DNA from: Fistulifera solaris
Taxonomy: Eukaryota > Bacillariophyta > Bacillariophyceae > Naviculales > Stauroneidaceae
Direction of reading: 5' to 3'
NCBI GenBank assembly: GCA_030295235.1
Contig: AP026123.1
Coordinates: 1,984,001-2,048,000 of the forward strand
Length of the DNA stretch: 64,000 nucleotides
Shown here: positions 45,101 to 54,797 of the stretch, piece by piece
Numbering within the stretch: position 1 is the first letter of the stretch
How the letters are laid out: every line of letters starts with the position of its first letter
Position numbers and translations under genes: made by a program
Notes under the pieces: generated by a model
Databases searched by the model: none
What the model was told of the DNA's origin: nothing
Seen by the model: only the letters and a program-made list of their open reading frames with translations

Positions 45101-45463
45101 GAAGCACCAGAAGCATACGAAGCAAAGCGTCCGCGCATGTTGTCATCGATCGAAACGCTTTCCGATTGAGTGTTCGTGCCCGGAATGAGCGGGGGTCTTG
45201 CACCCGGTAGCTTTTCGGGTGCAGCTCCCTTGTCCGGCTGCTGCTTGAGTGGTTCTAAGACCTTTCTAGCGTTTGACGGAACACTCTTGCTAGTTTCTGG
45301 ACGAGTCGAAACCACAGACTTGGAAGAACCTTGTAGGATAAGAAACGAAACAGTTAAGGTCTACGGCAGTTCGCATGCTGCACGGAAACCGAACGTACAA
45401 AATTAACCTACCATTCGGTGCCGACGACACAGCCGCAGCTTCGCTACTTTGACAGCCTCCCAT
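42106..45463 (-). CDS. Calcium-dependent protein kinase, N-acylated, with long extensions
   Basis: Exon 1 starts MGGCQSSEAAAVSSAPNG (45463; myristoylation and palmitoylation signal). Introns by GT-AG and frame: 45411-45330, 44700-44626 and 43568-43506. The kinase domain begins near VLGSGISGLVRLVTHKKTG and YAVKVLDLALVE, then HPNIVRLEEVYE, SRGIIHRDLKLENF, KMIDFGLSKHF, GTPYTVAPEVI and CDIWAIGVIAFLLLSGEPPF. A junction region leads to EF-hands: FEKMDTDGSGEISLSALKQV is canonical, MRVRKSETRIHWHEFIA is degenerate, and LDSDHKGYITLDDIMDV is spliced across intron 3. A long C-terminal extension is Ser-rich, then charged and helical. The frame slips at A/T runs near 44531, 44395, 43147 and 42387; each is fixed by one extra base, so sequence error is likely. 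Stop at 42106 if all are errors, otherwise earlier. Confidence 0.88.
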
Positions 45464-46372
45464 TGTTAATGTTACGGCAGGAATAAGCTGATTGATGTTA
45501 ACTTTGCGTTTGTCGAACTGCAATGGTAAAAAAAGCAGAGTTGGTTCACACCGCGAGAGCGAGCAAGAAGAAAGTCACGCTCTTTCTTCGCCACTCAAGA
45601 GACGCGCCTGTTTTTTGGCGTTTTGCCTTGGCACACCGAGGAACTCGCGCCCTCACGTAGCATTTCGTGTAGAAAGCTACGAGCTCGTTTGTTATGTTTT
45701 GTTCGAGCTTCTTTTTTCACCGTAGGTCGAAAGGACGAAGCAGCGTACATTATCTACGAGGGACTTCCGCCGTAGATTTCACGCAGCCGAGAAAGAGACT
45801 ACATCTAAAGTGTAGGCAACGATTTTTTTGTTGCAAACGTCACGGGGGCACGACGTACGCCGAAATTCTACAATGCACTATACCGGTTTATGTACCAGGT
45901 ACTTGTACCTTTTTTGAGGATGTTGATGCTTTCTTGGTTGATGCCGCCATGGCCCATGGTCGCAATCGAAAAGAAATGAAACAATGATTACTTCTTAATG
46001 ATGGATGATGGATGCATGACAATGGTGATTAACAATTTGCCTTTGACAATGAAATCAAGATGAACGAGATGAAGCACCGCCGGCAATTCCATTGCTGACT
46101 ACCTGTCATTTGTCCAACCTTCGTCCACTTACTGTGTGGGTGCGTTCTTCTATGGTTTCTTTTGTTTTCGATGATTCACGACACGAAGAAAATCCCGCTG
46201 CCTGGCAAATAATTGCTATCTACGTGTCAGGTTCAATCATAGCAACAATCAACCGTTTCTCGGTTGGGGTTTCAAAGGCGAGCGGTGTGGCGGATCGATG
46301 TGTTCCGTTAAAATGGCGTCAAAAGTAAGTAAGATTCATTTTAATTTGACATAGACTTCTCACGCGATCACA
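45464..46372. other. Intergenic between kinase 5' end and lysyl-oxidase 3' end
   Basis: No convincing gene. Open frames (for example 45694-45987 plus) show no protein-like pattern. It holds the kinase promoter on the left and the 3' region of the lysyl-oxidase-like gene on the right. Confidence 0.5.
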
Positions 46373-49300
46373 TCATTCAAGTGACAAATTTAACAAGAAA
46401 GAGAGGATACATGCAATCAGCGCACCGTTGTGCTTATGAGGAAAGGCACTGGACTCTACGGCTGATCCAATCGGTGCACCTTGCAAAGCATTGGGGTTAT
46501 TTGCTTCCTGCACGTCAGACGCATTGAACCGACTTGTCAACAACTTTAAAGGGTGGCTAACGCGGCCGGATACTTTCGGAATAGTCACGTGAATTCGAAC
46601 CACATTGTTGTCGAACGAAATTTCGGGGAAGACGCGTCCGGGATTGACTTGAACCTCCAAAACGTAATCGCCGGCGTCCAGATCCGTTACATCGATCCAA
46701 AAGCAATCGAGCGACCACCCGTACCTATCGAGCCAGCCCTTTTGAATACCTTGGAAACCACAATCGTACTTCTTGTCACAGGCAACATTCACTCCATCAA
46801 AATGGCGCGCCGTGTCTTCCATACAGTATGCATATTTTCCGCCATGAAGAGCAACCTTTTTCCGTCGGATTGAAAGAGTGTGTATTCAGCAAAGTTTCTG
46901 AAATGGTAGTGCTGATGGCAGGGACCGTACTCAAAGAGATCTGGGCGCTCCTTGGGTTCGGGGAAAGAAATATCAGCTTTGCCTTGATTCAGCACCGAAG
47001 ATGTGAAGCGCAACAAGCGTCGCAAACCTGGTTTTTAAACGCATCCTTCCATCAGAGAGCAACTACTTTCAGGGATCATGACGTCCTGCAGAAATGTCTC
47101 TTCGAGCATGTGCTCAACGACGATCACTAAATCACCCAGGTTTTCAAGGGAGTCGTAGCACTGACAGTCCGAAGCGCAAATCTGAGAGTTTCCACAGCCT
47201 TCACAGACCGGGTTCATGTGATCGCAAATTTCGAACTTCTCACAGCTGGACATGGGTATGGATCCTGTGATTTTGTCGGGTGCGATAGATGCGCCAAGAC
47301 AGAAGAGGCCGTCATTGCACGTTCCGCAAGAACCGCCACACCCATCCTCACCGCATTCACGATCTTTACATTGAGGCTGGCAGTTTGCGGGAAAGCAGCG
47401 ATTGTAGCTGACATGGCATTCTTCGTTCTCCGCACACGATCCGCAGCTACCACCGCAACCATCAGGTCCACAAAATTGCCATCGCACAGCGGGATGCCAT
47501 TGTTGACAAATGTCGCGCTCAAATCAAATTGGCCGCTGTCGGTAGTAGAATAGCCATCCACCATCAAAAAGTCAATGCCTTCGTCGACTTCGCCTGTGAT
47601 ACGTGAGCCCATGTCTCCTGGAGGAGTACCGTCGTCATTGCAGTTGACGATGTGATCTTCCGGGTGCTCGTCGGGAAGGCCCTTACTCTCGCAAGTGCCC
47701 TATTGAAACGAATAATGAGTGATGTTTTGCCGTGGCACATTCTTGAGACAATATACTCTTACCTTCATGAGCTGCAAGACAGTGTCGTACCCGGCAACAC
47801 GAATATCATATCTTTATCAAAATATAAATTCCAAAGATTAGCATGCATTTGAGACGTGCGTTTATCAGGAAACAGCATCCGCCTTCCTACGTACCCATAA
47901 CGCACACCAACTGCCACTTCAAAAGTAAAAACCACTTCGGGACTAGAAGTGAGCGTGTTGCAAGAAGGAGTGTCAAAATGAATCGACTGTGATGTATCAC
48001 CAAAGGACGTGATCGTCACGCGTTCAGATGCATTAATCACAGGAACTACGTCTCCGTTTCCAAGATTGAAGGGATCCGTGCAAGACCCGGAAGCAACTCC
48101 CATGACACAGCTATACATTGAACATCCCGTTCCGCTGCTGCAAGTACCACAAAAGCCGCCGCAACCGTCTTCCCCGCATTCCTTACCCCCCGCAATTCGG
48201 AACACACTCCTTTAAACACACCGGGGCGTTTTCTGGATCCCTCGCAACGTGCGAGCATCGAAACGAGCTGTGCTCACAACTGGACTCAGTGGTTTCGTCA
48301 CCATCGTCACAAATGTTTATTCCCAAAGAGCATTCGCCCACAACCGTCGCAACTTGCCACGCGGAACAGAAGTCGTTGTTTCCGCACAAAAACTCTGCCC
48401 GAACATTTTGCCTAAAAGCGAGAAAAATGAATAAGGGCCTTTATTATCGGGCAGAATTACCGTCCATTAGAGCGTCCATTAGGATTTTTCGTCTGTTCTC
48501 GTCCGGATAATAATTTTCGAGCGTTCACGTGAACAGGCCCAACGTTCACGTGAACGAATTCGTTCATTTCGTTTTTTGATGTCCATTATGACGTTTTGGC
48601 GCCCAAAGGCGAAAAAACTCCACCCCTTCGCATTTTGTCGCGGTAACAAACATTTGTTTCACACTTCTTCTTTCGCACAAATACAAGTGAAACTATTCAA
48701 ATACAAGTCTAATTCATTCCATTATGACAGATAGTAACAAAGAAAACAGCGACTGTGACAGCGTGAACACCGCAATCCTCGAAGCGATTGCGAATGGCGA
48801 TATAATCATGTCGACAAAAGGCAACGTGTCGTCTGTTACCGCGACATCTCCCGTTGAAGTCGCGCTTCCTGCTCCAGCACCCCCGCGCCTCTTGCAACAA
48901 CCATTTCCGGCGGAATGTAAAGCATCGGGTCGCCAGTTGAATTGAAAGATTTCGTTTCGTCAATGACGATATTCTCTCCAAGAAGATGTACCAGATATTG
49001 AAATGACGAGTACGTCATATGATATCTGTTCGCGAAGCCAGAATCACGACATTCGTAAAGGTGTGTATTGAATATCTTTCGGGCGATGTGACGCTTTGGG
49101 TCTCGCCTCTTTGGTTGTCGCTGACGTCGTCGACGAAGTCTCCGCACCGCCAAAACATTCATTTGGATCTGCAGTTGAACTATTTGCAACAACACTAAGT
49201 CTTCCATTGTTTCAACAGGATGAGATATCAAGAAACAAATGAATGACCTGTTCTGGGCGACGAATGATTGATGAAATGATATAACGAATGAATGCTTTCG

Positions 49301-49532
49301 ATTGCAAAAAATGATGCCATTTTTCAAGGCATTGGTAAGGGAAAAAGAAGATTTATACTTAGCATCCTTTGATGTCGTAGAGATATTGCTCTAATGAACA
49401 CGTAACCAAAATGGACGCAACACCTTTCGGTAATATTGTCCGTTCATTTGGGTGTGTCCATTTTGAAATGAACGCTCTAATGGACAGTAAAAATTTCGAT
49501 AATATGAGGCCTAAGGCAATCGTTATCTTCAT
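46373..49532 (-). CDS. Lysyl-oxidase-like secreted protein, interrupted by a transposon in its signal peptide
   Basis: Codons 1-7 (ATG at 49532) lie on one side of a transposon and the rest at 48431 and below; together they read MKITIALFIFLAFRQNVRA, a signal peptide. Then come FLCGNNDFCSAW, Cys repeats (CGEDGCGGFCGTC, CGPDGCGGSCGSC, CGEDGCGGSCGTC), introns 47894-47812 and 47762-47700, and the catalytic domain. Visible there are RRLLRFTSSVLNQGKADI, the copper ligands in CHQHYH, the lysine in GGKYAYCMED and the tyrosine in DRYGWSLDCFW that form the LTQ cofactor in animal LOX, and NNVVRIHV. The C-terminus (HNGALIACILSFLLNLSLE) looks like a GPI signal. LOX oxidises lysine side chains for cross-linking. 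Frames slip at homopolymers near 48186, 47472 and 46857, and there is one in-frame TAA at 47035-47037. About 640 aa without the insertion. Confidence 0.85.
48435..48480 (+). repeat. Left terminal inverted repeat of the Harbinger-like element
   Basis: Begins GGGCCTTTATTATCG and ends AGCGTCCATT. It pairs with 49466-49511 on the opposite strand with a few mismatches and small gaps. Confidence 0.85.
48724..48945 (+). CDS. Small open frame inside the transposon
   Basis: ATG 48724 opens 73 codons (MTDSNKENSDCDSVNTAILE ... ASGRQLN). It partly overlaps the transposase remnant on the other strand. It may be the start of the element's second, accessory gene or a chance frame. No family was recognised. 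Confidence 0.25.
   Translation: MTDSNKENSDCDSVNTAILEAIANGDIIMSTKGNVSSVTATSPVEVALPAPAPPRLLQQPFPAECKASGRQLN
48836..49207 (-). CDS. Truncated Harbinger-like transposase N-terminus
   Basis: From ATG 49207 the frame reads 123 aa: a basic region (RRLRRRRQRQPKRRDPKRHI), then FANRYHMTYSSFQYLVHLL and YIPPEMVV. The F-x-x-R-Y/F-x-M-S/T-x-x-S-F-x-x-L pattern is typical of the helix-turn-helix region at the start of Harbinger transposases. The DDE catalytic domain is missing; after PPEMVV the sequence changes to RGAGVLEQEARLQREM, consistent with an internal deletion. No function is expected on its own. Confidence 0.6.
   Translation of the reverse strand: MEDLVLLQIVQLQIQMNVLAVRRLRRRRQRQPKRRDPKRHIARKIFNTHLYECRDSGFANRYHMTYSSFQYLVHLLGENIVIDETKSFNSTGDPMLYIPPEMVVARGAGVLEQEARLQREMSR
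49466..49511 (-). repeat. Right terminal inverted repeat of the Harbinger-like element
   Basis: Reverse complement begins GGCCTCATATTATCG and continues TTACTGTCCATTAGAGCG. It matches the left end; the TAA duplication follows directly. Confidence 0.85.
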
Positions 49533-50346
49533 GGTCTTTGGATGTCAACGAGATTGAATCTCCAAGGAGTCTCAGTTAATGAAAGAAGTTGAATGAAGCA
49601 GTCAATAAAACACTCGAAGATGTGGGAGAAACTTTGAAAGAAAAACGAGAAACGAAAAAAGAAAAAAAGAGTGTGGTTAGGGAAGTAGTCTACAGTATTT
49701 TTGACTGTTCGTTGTCCTCGCCTTCCAGATGCGATTTCTTTTGTAACCTTACTTCCTTTCGGAAAGTTGAAAGTTAGTCACCTCTACTTTAATGGCTACA
49801 GTGTAAATAGACGTAAATAAAGAGCTTTGTACTTTCTCTACAACACTAGAGAAGACTGACAATTCTGAAAAGAACTTTCTTCGCTGATTTCAATATTTTT
49901 ATCCAATAGAAAAGGAGGAGGAGGTCATTGCAGGGAAAAGGTGAAGAGATGACAGATGATGTTCGCCAAGTACCTAAGTTGCTTGTTGCTCTCTCTAGTT
50001 GATCTCTAGTCCATGGTTTTTGTCTCTCATCAGACTCATCTAAACGGTTTACCGTTTAGATTTATGTCAGTCTGATCATTTTTTAAAAAAAGCTCATCCG
50101 AACGGCCATTATCTGTCAGCAACAAGCAAAAACACTCTTGCTGATGGCACATCAAAGGACCTAACAAAATTGTCGCACGTTGCAATGCATTATCAGTGAT
50201 CATCAAATTCATCCTTAGCATGCGACCCCCACCGAAGTATCTTTCGCTCTAGTATTCGTAATTCATATTTGAGTGTTTTCGTCTAAAAGAAATTCTTGCA
50301 TTCGACTTTCGACACATGTATTGCAATAAGAGCTAATAAACAATTA
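49533..50346. other. Intergenic with a hairpin-forming inverted repeat
   Basis: No gene supported. At 50038-50061 a 10-bp perfect inverted repeat (ATCTAAACGG / CCGTTTAGAT, 4-base loop) is flanked by cagact/agtctg at 50031 and about 50069, so a longer imperfect hairpin can form. It could be a small inverted-repeat element or a structured 3' end. The left part must hold the promoter of the lysyl-oxidase-like gene. Confidence 0.4.
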
Positions 50347-51579
50347 TTACTGCAGTCCCATGCCCTGCGCTATCGACGGATACGCATATTCAATCAACCA
50401 TCCCAACGTGGCTGATGGAATGATATCGGTCAAAGGAAGGATTTCCTCGAAAAACGACAGATATTTGAGGTTCGGACTGGTGGCATCGTACATCGCCATG
50501 ATCAAAATGGTTTGAATGGGTGCCCAAGCAATATCGAATCCTTCGCCCACCAGTGGTAACAAGTAGCTTGCACTTCCGCAAGCATCAATAATCAAACTAA
50601 CAATAAGCTTGCCCCAAATGTGTTCCGGTAGAATGGCCACGGCGACGTTGACTGGTGTGGGACGAGGACCCGTAACGTAAATCAGTCTCTGACCCCAGGA
50701 TGTGAATATAATCGCCTGTACGACGGGATGGAACAGTGCTTGGACTTGCGATCGTCCGCTTGACGTGCTGCAATAGAGACCCGAGGCGATTACCGCGACA
50801 CACAGCAAAACAGTCCCGACCACTACCAGCAGTGGAAGAAACATGGGCAGCCCCACCAAAAGCACGCCCAGAAGAATGGGAAGTGAAACCACCAAGAGGG
50901 ATAGAATCGGGGCAGCGGGTATCAAAAAGTACTTGGAGTCCGGCAAGGAAACCTTGGGGCATTTGGCAAGCAGTTCCTTGATATTGTCCTCAATCGCGTC
51001 GACGAGTCCAAACCAGGCATTGCTTACTTGCAATAGCGCAGCGATTTCGGTCCGGTAAGGGCCTTCCAGTACCAGCTGGAGTCGAATCGTTGGAGGTGCA
51101 GTATCGTCGTCGTCGTCGTCCTTCACGTGAGATTCACCGCTGGTCTCCGGAGCACCCGACAACGGAAGGATCAACCACGTCTTTTCGTGAATTTTGAGTT
51201 GTTTCAGCTCATATGTCGTCGTCAACGTTTGAGAAGGTTGGTTGGAGTAAACGAGTTGAATGACGGCCGTTTGTTCGTAGAGTTCGGCGAGAGGCAAGGT
51301 TATGGAAACATGATTTCCCGAGTGTTCGGATACACCCGAGCCGGCCGCAAACTTGAACGCATTGCGGTCTTTATGTCGCTGTACCGGTGGACCCGTGCAA
51401 ACGACCGTGTTACCTACGGAGATGGAAACATGCGAGGGAGGATCCCGCAAAGGAAGATCGTAGGCGGAAAGAACCGCAGCTCGCAAGCAACCTCGTGCAG
51501 CGAACGCATTTTGCGGCTCGGATCGAGTGACAGGTTGAAGTTGAGAATTTCTATTGTTGAGTGGTACCACAGCGCTCAT
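50347..51579 (-). CDS. C2-like domain plus membrane segment protein, unknown function
   Basis: An intact 410-aa frame from ATG 51579. Residues about 30-175 look like a C2-type beta sandwich (CLRAAVLSAYDLPLRDPPSH, VSISVGNTVVCTGPP, FKFAAGSGVSE, IRLQLVLEGPY), followed by an acidic run DDDDDD. A linker helix (NAWFGLVDAIEDNIKELLAK) precedes two adjacent hydrophobic segments (SLLVVSLPILLGVLLVGLPM and LLVVVGTVLLCVAVIASGL), and the C-terminal third is moderately hydrophobic (LIVSLIIDACGSASYLLPLV). I do not recognise the family. The layout suggests a protein bound to a membrane that also contacts phospholipid through the C2-like domain; that is inference. Confidence 0.8.
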   Translation of the reverse strand: MSAVVPLNNRNSQLQPVTRSEPQNAFAARGCLRAAVLSAYDLPLRDPPSHVSISVGNTVVCTGPPVQRHKDRNAFKFAAGSGVSEHSGNHVSITLPLAELYEQTAVIQLVYSNQPSQTLTTTYELKQLKIHEKTWLILPLSGAPETSGESHVKDDDDDDTAPPTIRLQLVLEGPYRTEIAALLQVSNAWFGLVDAIEDNIKELLAKCPKVSLPDSKYFLIPAAPILSLLVVSLPILLGVLLVGLPMFLPLLVVVGTVLLCVAVIASGLYCSTSSGRSQVQALFHPVVQAIIFTSWGQRLIYVTGPRPTPVNVAVAILPEHIWGKLIVSLIIDACGSASYLLPLVGEGFDIAWAPIQTILIMAMYDATSPNLKYLSFFEEILPLTDIIPSATLGWLIEYAYPSIAQGMGLQ

Positions 51580-52266
51580 TGCATCGTATATTCAATGTTG
51601 TGATATTGTAGGTTGATCTTCACTCAATGAAAGATTTCAAAGTTGTTGCGTGACAAACATCACTTGTTCATCGCAACAGAACGCTCTCGAAACGACGAAG
51701 GAAAGCAAAGGCTTCGCTCCTTTCTGCATGCATTCGTCATAGAAACTGTGCCATCATCAGCAAGCTCATGATGTCACACCGAAAATCGCAACGGCGAGCA
51801 ATGCGAATGCGCGGGAAAAAATGAATGAGGCTGATCCGTGACTCAACCGGCACTGAAGTACACTTTGCAAGAGAGTAAGTCTCTGTTTTGTTTGTCCTCA
51901 TTTAAGACTTATGACTTTTGAATTTCGATTGTTTCTGAGATTGAAAGTAGACCCGTTTGATTTCTCGTAACAACTATAGCTTATAGTGTACCTTGCCACG
52001 TTGCGCTTCGCCCTATTTCGTTTATTCGGCCACCTCATACTTTTTTACGCTACAGTGTTTTGCAACGTCTCCCATCGAAAACCGGCGCATCGACAAAATT
52101 CACGACAGCCAGCCGCTGACATCTCTTCATCGCTTCCAAACAACGAGAGACCCGAGGCAGTTTGCATGTTGACATCATCCAGAGTTCGGACCGTGACAAC
52201 CAGAATTGCACTCTCATTCTAAAATACTTGTTGTTGTAATCTAATATCTTCATTCGTTGCGATACA
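51580..52266. other. Intergenic, divergent promoters
   Basis: No gene supported between the C2/membrane gene (minus) and the small two-exon gene (plus). A short open frame at 51986-52222 shows no protein-like features. Confidence 0.45.
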
Positions 52267-52856
52267 ATGAGATTGCAAACTCTCCGCCGCATCAGTGCAC
52301 TGGCGACGAAGCGTGTCACCCGAATACCGATCCGCTGCGCCTCGGTCAACCTGCAAGATTACAGCAAAGCGGAACATGAGAAGCTCATGGTTCGTATGTC
52401 GATACAAAAACTTCTCGAAGTGGCCAATGATGATGAATCACCCAATGAAGAAAAGTTGTACGAATTGGAGCGTTCGCTTCTAGCGGTGCAGGTGAGTTGA
52501 TAGTGACCCAACAGCTGCAGAGTAAGAGTCGTGTCCATCGCATCGATCGTCTGACTCTTCGTGTTGCACTTCGGATCATTCGACTGCAGTCCCGACTCGA
52601 AGAAGCCCAGCTTTGTATTTGCGACTGCCAGGATGTTGCGAACATTGATTCCATTGATGAGGAGCTACGAACGGCGGATATGGCTCTGGAAGCCGTGGGT
52701 GCTGCCATGGTCGATTTTTTGGAAGCCTCGCGGGACATGGACGAAACACAACGGCTGAAAGACGTTCGAAAAGAGTATGTCACTCGATTCAAAGGCTTGC
52801 GCAATCAACTGGAAGAATTGGTACGGCAACATCGCTGCGAGGAAGTGGCACGATGA
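52267..52856 (+). CDS. Small two-exon protein, probably mitochondrial, unknown function
   Basis: Exon 1 is 52267-52491, intron 52492-52589 (CAG|GTGAGT donor; CTGCAG acceptor, 98 nt), exon 2 is 52590-52856. The splice joins LLAVQ to SRLEEAQLCI in frame, giving 163 aa. The N-terminus (MRLQTLRRISALATKRVTRI) is basic, Ser/Thr-rich and without acidic residues, typical of a mitochondrial presequence. The rest is helical and charged (SIQKLLEVANDDESPNEEKL; DETQRLKDVRKEYVTRFKGL), likely a short coiled coil. Without splicing the frame stops at once at 52498, so the intron is needed. No family recognised. Confidence 0.75.
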
Positions 52857-52983
52857 GTGGGAGAAGTTGTTGCTGGTCGGTGGTGCGTTTCCTCCATCAC
52901 AAAACGCACGCTTGGAAATAATGTAAAGGAAATAACATAAGTGTCGGTGCTGTTGCTATAATCTTCTGTTATAAAAACATCAG

Positions 52984-54797
52984 TTACAAACTGGCGTTAG
53001 CATTGTTTTGCAGTGACCTTCTTCCAATCGAATTCCGACTTTTCATCGGGTCCGCTCCTAGAATAGAAAGCTTCGAAGTTCCTATTTCAAACGAGATGCG
53101 AGGGAAGCTTTCGGCTACCACCCCGCGAAAAAGAGCTTCCATTGGCAGGGTAATCGACCCCGATGCCAGGCACAGCGTATGGACTGATTGGAGCTTGTCG
53201 CCGTCGACAGGAGTCAAAATATAGAAAAGACCTTTCCCAACATCCACAGAGCGCACAATGCCCAAACCAACACATGCGGTGAAGTCGGATCCTCTGGATT
53301 CCTCCGATGATTTGGTACATAGACCGACAATGGAACCGTTGAACAAGTTCATTATGGATTCCATTGCCGTTTCTGGGTGGACCTTGGACCAACGTTCAAA
53401 ATCGGTCTGTTGCTCCAACGATGCAAATGTACAATGAACCATTTCGAACGGAACCATGTAGGGCAAAGAAGACGCCAACCGTTTGGCCCATTCGCAATGT
53501 GTGTCTTGTAAGAAACCTTCTTGTTTGTTCTGCCCAATACCTATTGAATCCCAAACTTCACCTGGATCTTCACCTTCCGCCGTGTCTAAAAAGTATGCCA
53601 GAAGACGAAGGTTGCGCAAAGAAGACGGCGGTAGCGACATGGATGGACCTGAAACAAGGTCGGAACAGTTTATTGGATTATTTTGTACTTGCGCCTCTGG
53701 CAATGACTCGTTGTCTGACGCTGTTGGAATATCAACCGCTTTCTCCAAAGCGCCAGAATCGAATGCAAGACAAGAGTGTAGAATGTACTCTACTTTTCCC
53801 GTCCCTAACTCAGATGGTTTCAATTTTCTCTCAATTTGGATAACATGCCAAGGGCGTAGCACGTCGTGAATCAACGTTTGTAAAATTTCCAACCCCAGAC
53901 CTTGTACCCAACCATCCAAATTGATCAAGAGAGGAATCTGATCATCCACAAGCGTATGAAAAGCCTCAAGAAGATACCGAACACAGTGAATGTACCGTTC
54001 CGGATTGGTTTGGGAGGTGATGGAGCCATAAAAACAAGCGTCCACGTATTCCGGACGTTTCTTCGTCAACAAATGCGAATACGGGTGCTTTAACAGTGGT
54101 TCCGTTCGTATGGATAACGTAAGCATCCCAGGAGGTCCCAGCTCGGGCTGCCCAACATCCGCGTCTAGCACGGCCACTTTGGGAGTTAACTCTGGGTTGG
54201 ACAATAAACGATTCAGACAGTAGCGTAGACACGTTGATTTCCCCACGCCTTTCGTTCCAGTGAACGCCACTTTATATGTTTGCTTGCTTGAATGTTCCGT
54301 CGTCAAGGGATCATCCAGAGAAGTTGATTCATACAAAAGAGTCGATTCTCGAGTCCGTCGCTGTAAAAGTTCCGCCAATCGTCCTCGATTTCCTGAACGG
54401 CCGTCTGCCAAGACAAGGGAATGACCGTGGGACGAGCTTCGGCATCGTGAGCGGATAAAATACGAACCCTGTTGGGTGTGGAGGATATTTCTAACACGGC
54501 TCCGTCCGGCATCTCTACGGTGAGAGCGCTCGCCCAAGCTGGGCAATCAAAGTCCAGGAATTTCGTTGACGATGATATTCGACTCTCGTCGTCCGTCTCA
54601 ACATGTGGCGGCAAACTGTAACCGTTGGCTATTATCGTAATGGCTTTAGGAGATAAGGAACGTATTCTCCCTCGCCCTTCGAGAGCAATAATGCATTTGC
54701 TACGAGAGTGTATGCTGTATTGACCGGCATTTTCTTGTTCGACAAACCAAGGCTGCTCGTCGTCTGGGTGGGGCCGCTTCTGCCCCGCCTTCAGCAT
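52984..54797 (-). CDS. NOL9: NOL9/GRC3-family polynucleotide 5'-hydroxyl kinase
   Basis: ATG at 54797 (MLKAGQKRPHPDDEQPW). The first frame runs to about 54303 and the second carries the rest to 52984; the switch fits one missing base in the run at plus 54365-54368. The whole is about 600 aa. An N-terminal beta domain (GYSLPPHV, VLEISSTPNRVRILSA) precedes the P-loop kinase core: VAFTGTKGVGKSTCLRYCLN (Walker A), VAVLDADVGQPELGPPGML (the DxDxGQ/E region), ACFYGSITSQTNPERYI, then LLINLDGWVQGLGLEILQTL (Walker B-like). GRC3/NOL9 phosphorylates 5'-OH RNA ends during ITS2 processing of pre-rRNA in the nucleolus. The C-terminus keeps the GLCTKSSE and GIVRSVDVGKGLFYILTPV segments expected for the family. 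Confidence 0.9.

Larger units (their letters stand above)
48435..49511 (-). mobile_element. PIF/Harbinger-like DNA transposon, 1,077 bp, non-autonomous
   Basis: Terminal inverted repeats of about 46 bp: the left starts GGGCCTTTATTATCG and continues with GTCCATTAGAGCGT; the right end reads the same on the other strand (GGCCTCATATTATCG, then GTCCATTAGAGCGT). It is flanked by a perfect 3-bp duplication TAA (48432-48434 and 49512-49514), the TWA target of PIF/Harbinger. It contains a minus-strand frame with a transposase-like N-terminus only, so it cannot make a complete transposase and looks internally deleted. Two palindromes GTTCACGTGAAC lie near the left end. It sits inside the lysyl-oxidase-like gene. 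Confidence 0.88.

Noticed and set aside
45694-45987. 97-codon plus-strand frame upstream of the kinase gene
   Set aside because: No start context or protein-like composition, and it runs through A/T-rich promoter-like sequence. Probably chance.
48419-48435. Splice acceptor (ttttctcgcttttag) just upstream of the lysyl-oxidase exon
   Set aside because: At first it looked like the 3' end of an intron, but removing the transposon shows these bases code for the hydrophobic core of the signal peptide in frame with ATG 49532.
52492-52519. Very short intron (about 22-28 nt) in the small gene at 52.3 kb
   Set aside because: The first AGs after the donor give introns far shorter than the 63-98 nt seen elsewhere here. 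The acceptor at 52588-52589 gives 98 nt and an in-frame coiled-coil continuation.
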